7,634 bases of DNA, taken from positions 1-7,634 of the forward strand of contig DAOWLH010000056.1 of the NCBI GenBank assembly GCA_030643515.1. The letters are read 5' to 3'. The notes below the pieces were generated by a model. The model worked only from the letters and a program-made list of their open reading frames with translations. It searched no databases and was not told the DNA's origin. Each line of letters begins with the position of its first letter. The stretch's first letter is position 1. Positions 1 to 6,139 of this stretch are shown piece by piece. The position numbers were made by a program, and so were the translations under genes. The DNA is from Dehalococcoidia bacterium. Its GTDB lineage: Bacteria > Chloroflexota > Dehalococcoidia > Dehalococcoidales > DAOWLH01.

Positions 1-1270
1 CGGTGCTGAAGACCTGGCTCTTGGAAGTGGGGATGGTGGTGTTGCGTGTGATGAGGGGTGTTGACACGGTACCCAGGGTCTCAATGCCCAGCGTCAGTGG
101 GGTGACATCCAGAAGAAGGACTTCCTTGACTTCCCCCTTGAGGACACCGGCCTGTATAGCCGCACCGGTAGCCACCACTTCGTCGGGGTTGACCCCCTTG
201 TGTAGCTCTTTGCCAAAGAACTGCTTGACCTTCTCCTGCACCAGGGGCATCCTCGTCTGACCGCCGACCAGAATTATCTCGTCAATCTGGTCTTTGCTCT
301 TGCCGGCATCGGTTAATGCCTGTTTAGCCGGCCCGAGCGTTTTTTCCACCAGGTCCATTACCAGCTGCTCCAGCTTGGCTCGGGTAAGGGTGATGTTGAG
401 GTGCTTGGGCCCGCTGGCATCAGCGGTGACAAAGGGCAGATTTACATCGGTCTGCTGTGCCGAGGATAGCTCGCTCTTGGCCTTTTCCGCTGCCTCCTTC
501 AAGCGTTGCAGAGCCATCTTGTCCTGTCTTAAATCTATGCCCTGGTCTTTCTTGAACTCATCAATCAGCCAGTCCATGACCCTCTGGTCAAAATCATCAC
601 CGCCCAGATGGGTGTCACCGTTGGTTGATTTAACGTGGAAGGTGCCATCTCCCAGCTCCAGGATGGATATATCAAAGGTGCCGCCGCCGAGGTCGTAGAC
701 GGCGATGGTCTCATCATGCTTCTTGTCCAGTCCGTAAGCCAGAGCGGCCGCTGTTGGTTCGTTGATTATACGAAGTACACCTAGTCCGGCTATCTGACCG
801 GCATCCTTGGTTGCCTGACGCTGGCTGTCGTTGAAGTAGGCGGGCACGGTTATCACCGCTTCGGTAACCTTATCGCCGAGGTAAGCCTCGGCATCGGTCT
901 TTAGTTTTTGCAGAATCATGGCCGATATTTCCGGTGGGCTGTATTCTTTGTCTCCCATGACTACCTTGGCGTCCCCATTGGCTGCCTTGGTTATTTTGAA
1001 AGGCAGCAGTTTCCGGTCATACTCTACTGAAGGCTCATCATACCTCTTCCCCATCAGTCGCTTGATACTGAAGACGGTGTTGCTTGGATTGGTGATTGCC
1101 TGACGCTTGGCTACCTGACCTGCCAGGCGCTCGCCGCTTTTGCTGACGGCAACCACCGATGGTGTAATGCGGTTGCCTTCCGCATTGGTAATCACTGTCG
1201 GCTCACCGGCCTCCATCACTGCTACTACAGAAAAGGTGGTTCCCAAATCAATGCCGATTGCTTTTGCCAT
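1..1270 (-). CDS. dnaK: Molecular chaperone DnaK (Hsp70), N-terminal 423 residues, cut by window edge
   Basis: ATP-dependent Hsp70 chaperone of the cytosol that binds exposed hydrophobic segments of client proteins, working with GrpE and DnaJ. Reading begins at the ATG ending at 1270 (MAKAIGIDLGTT) and stays open to base 1, so 423 residues are visible out of about 620-640 usual for the family. The visible part is the whole nucleotide-binding domain, the interdomain linker (VLLLDVTPLTLG, about 384-395) and the start of the beta substrate-binding domain. Visible signatures are IDLGTTFS (7-14), catalytic Lys70, NEPTAAALAYG (170-180), the phosphate-binding DLGGGTFD (193-200) and VGGQTRMPLVQ (335-345). 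The segment at about 75-105 is the longer form typical of Gram-negative-type DnaK rather than the shortened Firmicutes form. It is the third gene of the hrcA-grpE-dnaK operon, 43 bases after grpE. The lid domain and any following dnaJ lie outside the window. Confidence 0.98.
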   Translation of the reverse strand, partial: MAKAIGIDLGTTFSVVAVMEAGEPTVITNAEGNRITPSVVAVSKSGERLAGQVAKRQAITNPSNTVFSIKRLMGKRYDEPSVEYDRKLLPFKITKAANGDAKVVMGDKEYSPPEISAMILQKLKTDAEAYLGDKVTEAVITVPAYFNDSQRQATKDAGQIAGLGVLRIINEPTAAALAYGLDKKHDETIAVYDLGGGTFDISILELGDGTFHVKSTNGDTHLGGDDFDQRVMDWLIDEFKKDQGIDLRQDKMALQRLKEAAEKAKSELSSAQQTDVNLPFVTADASGPKHLNITLTRAKLEQLVMDLVEKTLGPAKQALTDAGKSKDQIDEIILVGGQTRMPLVQEKVKQFFGKELHKGVNPDEVVATGAAIQAGVLKGEVKEVLLLDVTPLTLGIETLGTVSTPLITRNTTIPTSKSQVFST

Positions 1271-1281
1271 GACTTATGCTT

Positions 1282-1288
1282 CCTCCTT
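1282..1288 (-). promoter_or_regulatory. Strong Shine-Dalgarno of dnaK
   Basis: On the minus strand the leader reads AAGGAGG, a near-perfect anti-16S match, 11 bases before the dnaK ATG. It is clearly stronger than the sites in front of hrcA and grpE. This fits the general need for far more DnaK than HrcA or GrpE from one transcript. It also supports the ATG ending at 1270 as the true start. The 43-base grpE-dnaK gap (1271-1313) shows no other signal. Confidence 0.75.
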
Positions 1289-1313
1289 GGCTTAAATCTA
1301 TTTGGTAAGTGAG

Positions 1314-1835
1314 TTAAAAATCTGTCGTTTTATTGTGACCGCTGCCAACGGCGACCATGGCGGGACGCAGTACTCTATCGTGTAGCCTGTATCCGGCTAG
1401 CAACTCCTTAATCACCATTCCCTCTTCCCCCTCGATGTGCATGGTGGCTTCGTGCAAATTGGGGTCGAAGGGCTCCCCCTGAGCATTAATCTGGCTCAAT
1501 CCCTCTGCCTCCAGGCTGGCCAGGAACTTGTGCTCAATGAGCCTGATACCATCCACCCACGGTGTTTTGGCCAGGCGAGGTGGTATCGATTCCATGGCTC
1601 GTTTAAGGTCATCGAGCACCGGAAGGAGACCCAGTATCAGTATTGAGTTGGCAGATTTGCTAGCCTCCTCCCTGTCCTGCTCCTGGCGTCGCTTGTAGTT
1701 GATGAAGTCTGCCTGGGCCCGCTTCCAGTTCTCCAGGCAGACTTCAGCTTTGGCCTTCTCTTCAGCCAGAGAGGCCTTTAAGGTTTCTATCTCGTCTATT
1801 TCGGTTGATTCATCTTCCGCAGAATAGTCTTCCAT
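1314..1835 (-). CDS. grpE: GrpE, nucleotide exchange factor of DnaK
   Basis: GrpE is a cytosolic homodimer that opens the DnaK nucleotide-binding domain to release ADP and thereby resets the chaperone cycle. The 173-residue length is normal. Residues 1-20 are acidic and probably disordered. About 20-60 form the long charged helix that dimerises as a coiled coil, with the usual core ENWKRAQADFINYKRR (35-50). About 65-112 are the four-helix-bundle part, and about 120-165 the C-terminal beta domain that contacts DnaK. The family signature is clear: GEPFDPNLHEA (120-130) followed by GYRLHDRVLRPAMVAV (148-163). The ATG lies 12 bases after the hrcA stop. The only purine-rich stretch, GGGAG, lies inside the last hrcA codons about 15 bases upstream, so translation is probably coupled to hrcA. 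It is co-transcribed with hrcA and dnaK and presumably under the CIRCE operator upstream of hrcA. Confidence 0.97.
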   Translation of the reverse strand: MEDYSAEDESTEIDEIETLKASLAEEKAKAEVCLENWKRAQADFINYKRRQEQDREEASKSANSILILGLLPVLDDLKRAMESIPPRLAKTPWVDGIRLIEHKFLASLEAEGLSQINAQGEPFDPNLHEATMHIEGEEGMVIKELLAGYRLHDRVLRPAMVAVGSGHNKTTDF

Positions 1836-1847
1836 ATTACTGATAGC

Positions 1848-2885
1848 CTACTCCCAGGTGTCTGGCGCTTCAATGCCATATAGCTCGGCCAAGAGCGTGT
1901 CCATTATTTGCGCTATGTAGCCAATGGTGGATATAGCCCGGGCGTAATTCATTCGTGTGGGGCCGACAATACCGACAGTTCCGATGGCCTCGTCGGGAAG
2001 GCCATAGTGGCTGACAACTACACTGTAGTCCTGGATGGCTTCGGCTTTGTTCTCCTTGCCGATGCTTACCTGAACCTCAAGGCTGTATGGTTCGGCGGGC
2101 AGCATGACTTCAACCAGTTTTCTCTGGTCAACCAGTCCCATCAGGTTGCTTATACCGTGGCCGGTGTTGAATTCTGGCTGGTTAAGCAAGAAGTGAAAAC
2201 CGTCCAGGAAGGGCTCTTCATAAGCTTGCTCATCTTCCGCCTGCATCATCGTTAGCAGGTCTTTAGTTATCTGGGTCTCTGTGTCCGGCAGGTTGATATC
2301 AGTGTCCTGAATCTTAAAGCGGGATAAGCCGGAATAGACTTCGTTCAGCTTACCAGCGGCGGCGGTCAGCTCCGCCTGGCTTATAGGCTGGTTCAGGTTT
2401 ACCAGTTTCTGCCGCACCCTGACCCCGCGCAGAACCAGGACGGCCAGCGCCAGCCGCTCGTGTAATGAGACTATCTCCAGGTGTTTGAACTGACACGCCG
2501 GCGGTTTGGGCTTGGTGGCAACGGCTACATTGTGGGACTGCTGCGCTATGAGTGTTACTGCCAGACTCAGCCATCGTTCAAGGTCATACTCCACCTGGTG
2601 AAATAGGTGGCTTATCATACGTTTTTCTGTCACCGGCAGTCCAATATTTTCAAGTGTGCTAACATAATGCCGATAGCCCTTATCTGATGGGATGCTGCCG
2701 GCACTGTGGTGGGGGCGAATGATGTAGCCTTCATTGTCCAGGAACATCATGTCATTGCGGATAGTGGCCGGGCTTACTACCAGGTCGCACTCTTGGGCAA
2801 CCCGTGCCGAAGACACCGGAACTGCCAGGGCAATGTACTGCCTGGTTATGGATTTCAAGACTGTTTCCGCTCTGGTCTGTAGCAT
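1848..2885 (-). CDS. hrcA: HrcA, heat-inducible transcription repressor
   Basis: HrcA dimers bind the CIRCE operator and repress the chaperone operon; in studied bacteria the repressor needs chaperonin help to stay active, so heat relieves repression. The 345-residue length is typical. Residues 1-75 are the winged helix-turn-helix: recognition region VSPATIRNDMMFLDNEGYI (37-55), then the wing HHSAGSIPSDKGYRHYV (59-75). The remainder is the GAF-like and dimerisation part, ending in the family signature GTVGIVGPTRMNYARAI (302-318). The wing has Ser64 where most families have Arg (SAGRIP); I recall the Ser form from Dehalococcoides HrcA. The ATG at 2885 is preceded by AGGA (2892-2895) at a 6-base spacing. 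It is the first gene of the operon, directly downstream of a promoter with a CIRCE element, so it is autoregulated. Confidence 0.98.
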   Translation of the reverse strand: MLQTRAETVLKSITRQYIALAVPVSSARVAQECDLVVSPATIRNDMMFLDNEGYIIRPHHSAGSIPSDKGYRHYVSTLENIGLPVTEKRMISHLFHQVEYDLERWLSLAVTLIAQQSHNVAVATKPKPPACQFKHLEIVSLHERLALAVLVLRGVRVRQKLVNLNQPISQAELTAAAGKLNEVYSGLSRFKIQDTDINLPDTETQITKDLLTMMQAEDEQAYEEPFLDGFHFLLNQPEFNTGHGISNLMGLVDQRKLVEVMLPAEPYSLEVQVSIGKENKAEAIQDYSVVVSHYGLPDEAIGTVGIVGPTRMNYARAISTIGYIAQIMDTLLAELYGIEAPDTWE

Positions 2886-2896
2886 TTACCATCCTG

Positions 2897-2923
2897 TTAG
2901 CAATCTAAGGTTGAGACTGCTAA
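2897..2923 (-). promoter_or_regulatory. CIRCE operator (HrcA binding site), two mismatches
   Basis: The CIRCE consensus is TTAGCACTC, nine bases, GAGTGCTAA. The plus strand has TTAGCAATC (2897-2905), exactly nine bases (2906-2914), then GACTGCTAA (2915-2923). That is one mismatch per arm, and both fall on the same symmetric position of the dyad. The element ends 11 bases before the hrcA ATG and starts about at the predicted transcription start, the usual position for repression by HrcA. As part of the leader RNA it could also form an imperfect stem close to the AGGA ribosome site. Position, spacing and the adjacent hrcA gene make this call strong. Confidence 0.92.
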
Positions 2924-2927
2924 AAAT

Positions 2928-2956
2928 AATTTAGCATTTTTAGGCAGGATTGTCAA
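2928..2956 (-). promoter_or_regulatory. Sigma70-type promoter of hrcA-grpE-dnaK
   Basis: On the minus strand a perfect -35 TTGACA (2951-2956) is followed by 17 bases and then TAAATT (2928-2933; four of six matches to TATAAT). Transcription should start near 2921, at the edge of the CIRCE element, so bound HrcA would block RNA polymerase. No other promoter of comparable quality was seen in the 141 bases between the LysR stop and hrcA. Confidence 0.8.
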
Positions 2957-3026
2957 GACATCTAATGTGGCTTTATTTGGGCTGGTACTGGAAGATAATA
3001 AGCAGAACAGTGATACCATTCCAGCT

Positions 3027-3947
3027 TTATTGACCGGAGGAGAGTTTTCCGTTGTTTATTTTCGTCTGAACGAAGGTTATGAATTCCTGTTGCAACCTGG
3101 AGGCCATTCTTTCCCGGTAATAAAGGCAGTAGAAATCTCTTTTTAGTTCAAGTTCTTTAACTTTAACCTGCTTCACCAGTCCCAGTTTCAGGCTTTTCTC
3201 TATAGATAAATTAGAGACGAAGGCGATTCCAGCTCTGGCCTCCACGGCAGCAACTATAGCCTGAGTGGTACTGAGGAGTAAGTGAGCAGCCAAACGGCTG
3301 TGGCTCAGGCCGGCTTTAGCCAGCAATCCTTCCAGACTCTTTCGTGTACCCGAGGTTGCCTCTCGGTGAATCATCGGCTCCCCCTCAAGCTCGGCAAAGG
3401 ATATCTCCTGACGAACGGCAAAGGGATGGTCCGGGAACACAATAAGGACAATTTCGTCCTGAGCTATATAGAATGATTCCAGACCCTTTTCCCGCGGTGG
3501 GGCGATGCCACAGAAACCGACATCAAATGTGCCATCGTGTAACCCGGAGATGACACTGACGGAATCGCGGGTTACTACCTGAAGCGTTACTGCCGGGTGC
3601 AACGTCATAAACTCGCCCAGAATCAGGGGCAGCAGGTAGCCGCTGGGGATAGTGCTGGCGGCAATGTTAAGCTCTCCGGTTATTTCCTGGCGCAAATGGT
3701 CAAGATCGGTTAAAAGACAGGCCCTTTCTGCTTCCACGGCTCTGGCAAATGTAAGCAAACGTTTGCCGGCATCGGTCATAGATATCTTCCTCCGGCCGCG
3801 ATTGATCAGGCGAATGCCGAGGTCATGCTCCAGCTTCTGAATCTGAAAAGATACTGCTGGCTGGCTGACAGACATCTCTTTGGCTACCGCGGAAAAACTG
3901 CCCAGTTTGATTAATTCCAGGTAAGTTTTCAGATAGTCCAGATTCAT
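3027..3947 (-). CDS. LysR-type transcriptional regulator, CysL-like
   Basis: A cytosolic DNA-binding regulator that usually acts as a tetramer and responds to a small metabolite. The 306 residues (counted from the ATG at 3947) fit the family. An N-terminal winged helix-turn-helix is at about 1-60, with GSFSAVAKEMSVSQPAVSF (16-34) as the helix-turn-helix core, then a linker helix at about 60-88. The effector domain of periplasmic-binding-protein fold starts at GELNIAASTIPSGYLLP (91-107). STIPSGYLLP, RDSVSVISGL (127-136) and REATSGTR (195-202) resemble CysL-like and selenium-metabolism-associated LysR proteins, whose effectors vary. An in-frame GTG one codon upstream (3948-3950) is possible, but the Shine-Dalgarno spacing favours the ATG. 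It is divergent from the transketolase gene, the classic arrangement for a LysR protein and its target, so control of tkt and the HAD gene is a reasonable inference. CbbR-like function is possible but not shown. Confidence 0.93.
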   Translation of the reverse strand: MNLDYLKTYLELIKLGSFSAVAKEMSVSQPAVSFQIQKLEHDLGIRLINRGRRKISMTDAGKRLLTFARAVEAERACLLTDLDHLRQEITGELNIAASTIPSGYLLPLILGEFMTLHPAVTLQVVTRDSVSVISGLHDGTFDVGFCGIAPPREKGLESFYIAQDEIVLIVFPDHPFAVRQEISFAELEGEPMIHREATSGTRKSLEGLLAKAGLSHSRLAAHLLLSTTQAIVAAVEARAGIAFVSNLSIEKSLKLGLVKQVKVKELELKRDFYCLYYRERMASRLQQEFITFVQTKINNGKLSSGQ

Positions 3948-3951
3948 CACT

Positions 3952-3957
3952 ACCTCC
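3952..3957 (-). promoter_or_regulatory. Shine-Dalgarno deciding the LysR start
   Basis: The minus strand reads GGAGGT, then AGTG, then ATG. The site is 4 bases from the ATG at 3947 but only 1 base from the alternative GTG at 3950, which is too close for normal initiation. The ATG is therefore preferred; the two choices differ by one residue. Confidence 0.7.
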
Positions 3958-3984
3958 AGGAGAAGAGAGTCATGCTAGTTTCAT

Positions 3985-4013
3985 ATTCTATGCCATCTCT
4001 ACCGAATCATCAA
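3985..4013 (-). promoter_or_regulatory. Candidate promoter of the LysR gene
   Basis: On the minus strand TTGATG (4008-4013; four of six matches to TTGACA) is followed by 17 bases and TAGAAT (3985-3990; five of six to TATAAT). The start of transcription would lie near 3978, giving a leader of about 30 bases before the ATG at 3947. This is a match by eye; spacing is ideal, but the intergenic region is AT-rich enough that chance matches occur. Confidence 0.5.
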
Positions 4014-4050
4014 GGGGGGCAAGATTGTGCTATGATGCTGTTGCCGGTAA

Positions 4051-4080
4051 TTGAAATAGAGGCTACTCCTAAGATAGAAT
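4051..4080 (+). promoter_or_regulatory. Candidate promoter of tkt and the HAD gene
   Basis: TTGAAA (4051-4056, five of six) is followed by 18 bases and TAGAAT (4075-4080, five of six). Transcription would begin near 4087 and leave a leader of roughly 37 bases with GGAGG (4110-4114) 9 bases before the ATG. An alternative is an extended -10, TGCTATGAT (4028-4036), which lacks a good -35. The stretch 4014-4050 between the two opposed promoters is where a LysR dimer pair would be expected. It holds the partial palindrome TTGCCGGTAA (4041-4050), but no convincing T-N11-A box could be singled out. Confidence 0.5.
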
Positions 4081-4123
4081 TGGTGCAGTATTTGGCAAGC
4101 ATATAAATTGGAGGCGCTACAGC

Positions 4124-6127
4124 ATGACCCTTGATGAGCTTTGCATAAATAGCCTGCGCTTTCTGGCGGTGGACGCAGTGCAAAAAGCTAATTCTGGTCA
4201 CCCCGGATTACCTATGGGAGCGGCAGTAATGGCCTATGTGCTCTGGGACCGCTTTCTCAAGCACAACCCCAGGGATCCGAACTGGCCGGACAGGGACCGG
4301 TTTGTTCTCTCTGCCGGGCATGGCTCGGCCATGCTGTATTCACTCCTGCATCTAACCGGCTATGACCTGCCGCTTGCCGAGATAAAGCAGTTCCGCCAGT
4401 GGGGCAGCAAGACGCCGGGTCATCCGGAGTACGGGCTTGCCCCCGGGGTTGAGGTAACCACTGGACCACTGGGACAGGGGTTTGCCAATGGCGTTGGTAT
4501 GGCCATTGTCGAAAGATGGCTGGAAGAGCACTACAACCGCTCCGGGCATGAGATTGTTGACCATTATACCTACGCAATTTGCTCCGACGGCGACCTGATG
4601 GAAGGCATCTCCTCCGAGGCGGCATCCCTGGCCGGCAAGCTGGGGCTGGGTAAAATGATATACCTGTATGACGATAACGATATCTCCATTGAGGGCGATA
4701 CCGATATCACTTTTACTGAAAATGTGGCCGACAGGTTTAAAGCCTACGGCTGGCATGTTATCGGTCCCATTGGTGGGCTGGATACTACCTCGATAGACTC
4801 AGCGATTCGTATCGCCCAGCAGGAAAAGAGCTGCCCCAGCCTGATAGTCTGCAAGACCATAATCGGTTATGGCAGCCCAAATAAAGCGGGCACCGGTGCC
4901 GCCCACGGCGAACCTCTCGGTGAAGAAGAGGTGTTACTTGCCAAGGAGAGTCTGGGCTGGCTATATAAGGAGTCTTTTACCATTCCGCCCGAAGCTCTGC
5001 GCCACTTCCGCAAGGCATTGGAACGGGGGCAACAGCAACAGAAAGTATGGCAGGACAGGCTGGAGGCATATTGCCAGGCTTATCCCAGAGAGGCCAGGCA
5101 GATGGAACTGGACTTGAGCGGTGAACTGCCGGAAGGCTGGGACAGTGAGCTTGCCGGGCTTTTCCGGGCGGGAGACGGGCAGATGGCTACCAGGGAGGCC
5201 TCAGGACGGGTGATAAATGCCATTTCTCCACGGATTCATGCACTGGTAGGTGGCGCTGCCGACCTGGCTCCGTCAACTAAAACAATCATCAAGGAAAAGG
5301 GGCACTTTGGGCCGGAGAATTACCGTGGCCATAACCTGCACTTCGGTGTCAGGGAGCACGCCATGGGAGGTATTGCCAATGGCATGGCAATACACCGTGG
5401 GGTCATTCCCTATACGGCAACCTTTCTTATCTTCTATGACTATATGAGACCATCGGTTCGCCTGGCTGCCCTGATGGAGCAGAGAGTGATTTATATTTTT
5501 ACCCATGACTCGGTCGGGCTGGGTGAGGATGGGCCGACGCACCAGCCGATAGAGCAGATTGCCGGACTGAGGGCGGTGCCTAATCTGGTTGTCATTCGGC
5601 CCGCAGACGCTATCGAGACTATCGAGGCGTGGCAGATAGCTCTGGAGCGTCGTCACGGCCCGACTGCCCTGATTTTTACCCGCCAGAAGCTGCCGATGCT
5701 GGACCGGCCGGAGCTGGCATCGGATGGTGGAGTGAAGCGCGGCGGCTATACTATTTGGCAGTCATCACCAACGCCGGATGTTATCCTCATTGGTACCGGC
5801 TCGGAGGTGCACATTGCACTGGAGGCGGGTCAACTCCTGCGGGACAATGGTATTGCTGCCAGGGTGGTGTCACTGCCATCATGGGAGTTGTTTGATATAC
5901 AGCCGGTGGAATATCGGCAAAGTATCCTGCCGCCGGAGGTGCGGGCTCGGATCTCAGTGGAGGCGGCAGCAACCCTGGGTTGGGAGAGATACGTGGGTAT
6001 CGATGGCATCGCTGTAGGTCTAGACCGCTTCGGGGCTTCGGCGCCTTATAAGACAATTTACCAGAAACTGGGCCTTACTGCCACCCGCATGGCAGATGAG
6101 GCCAGAAAACTCTTGCGGAAGGATTAA
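4124..6127 (+). CDS. tkt: Transketolase
   Basis: Thiamine-diphosphate enzyme that moves two-carbon ketol units between sugar phosphates (xylulose 5-phosphate with ribose 5-phosphate or erythrose 4-phosphate) in the pentose phosphate pathway and the Calvin cycle. It is full length at 667 residues, with all three domains. N-terminal pyrophosphate domain (about 1-320): SGHPGLPMGAA (24-34) with His26, SAGHGSAM (63-70) with His66, GPLGQG (114-119), and the cofactor/metal motif SDGDLMEG (154-161) closing at YDDND (182-186); substrate His261 in AAHG. Pyrimidine domain (about 350-525): catalytic Glu411 in VREHAMGG, HDS (461-463) and the family signature GEDGPTHQP (467-475) with His473. The C-terminal domain (about 540-667) begins near DVILIGTGSEV. 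The first base of the usual GDG motif codes Ser, a variant also found in active transketolases. GGAGG at 4110-4114 supports the start. It is followed after 12 bases by the HAD gene and divergent from the LysR gene. Confidence 0.98.
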   Translation: MTLDELCINSLRFLAVDAVQKANSGHPGLPMGAAVMAYVLWDRFLKHNPRDPNWPDRDRFVLSAGHGSAMLYSLLHLTGYDLPLAEIKQFRQWGSKTPGHPEYGLAPGVEVTTGPLGQGFANGVGMAIVERWLEEHYNRSGHEIVDHYTYAICSDGDLMEGISSEAASLAGKLGLGKMIYLYDDNDISIEGDTDITFTENVADRFKAYGWHVIGPIGGLDTTSIDSAIRIAQQEKSCPSLIVCKTIIGYGSPNKAGTGAAHGEPLGEEEVLLAKESLGWLYKESFTIPPEALRHFRKALERGQQQQKVWQDRLEAYCQAYPREARQMELDLSGELPEGWDSELAGLFRAGDGQMATREASGRVINAISPRIHALVGGAADLAPSTKTIIKEKGHFGPENYRGHNLHFGVREHAMGGIANGMAIHRGVIPYTATFLIFYDYMRPSVRLAALMEQRVIYIFTHDSVGLGEDGPTHQPIEQIAGLRAVPNLVVIRPADAIETIEAWQIALERRHGPTALIFTRQKLPMLDRPELASDGGVKRGGYTIWQSSPTPDVILIGTGSEVHIALEAGQLLRDNGIAARVVSLPSWELFDIQPVEYRQSILPPEVRARISVEAAATLGWERYVGIDGIAVGLDRFGASAPYKTIYQKLGLTATRMADEARKLLRKD

Positions 6128-6139
6128 GGCGGGTGCGTC

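Noticed and set aside
294..698. A 134-codon plus-strand open frame opposite dnaK.
   Set aside because: It is the complement of conserved DnaK sequence, including the DLGGGTFD region, and its Ser/Leu-rich translation looks like nothing known.
875..892. Perfect 7-base inverted repeat with 4-base loop (GCCGAGG, TAAG, CCTCGGC) inside dnaK.
   Set aside because: It lies wholly in the coding frame over the codons for DAEAYLG, has no T-run, and is most simply explained by codon choice.
2957..3026. Possible terminator after the LysR gene: CTGGAA and TTCCAG separated by about 25 bases on the minus strand.
   Set aside because: The stem is short, the loop is long and no T-run follows, so it does not qualify as an intrinsic terminator; nothing else is visible in this gap.
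4028..4036. Extended -10 like sequence TGCTATGAT on the plus strand.
   Set aside because: No matching -35 lies at the right distance, and the TTGAAA/TAGAAT pair downstream is the better tkt promoter; kept only as an alternative.
4257..4756. Two overlapping antisense open frames of 122 and 134 codons within tkt.
   Set aside because: They are shadows of a GC-rich coding gene whose motifs are all in the plus frame.
5371..5392. Perfect 8-base inverted repeat with 6-base loop (TATTGCCA, ATGGCA, TGGCAATA) inside tkt.
   Set aside because: It covers conserved transketolase residues GIANGMAI just after catalytic Glu411; the repeat follows from the protein sequence and there is no sign of a regulatory or mobile element.
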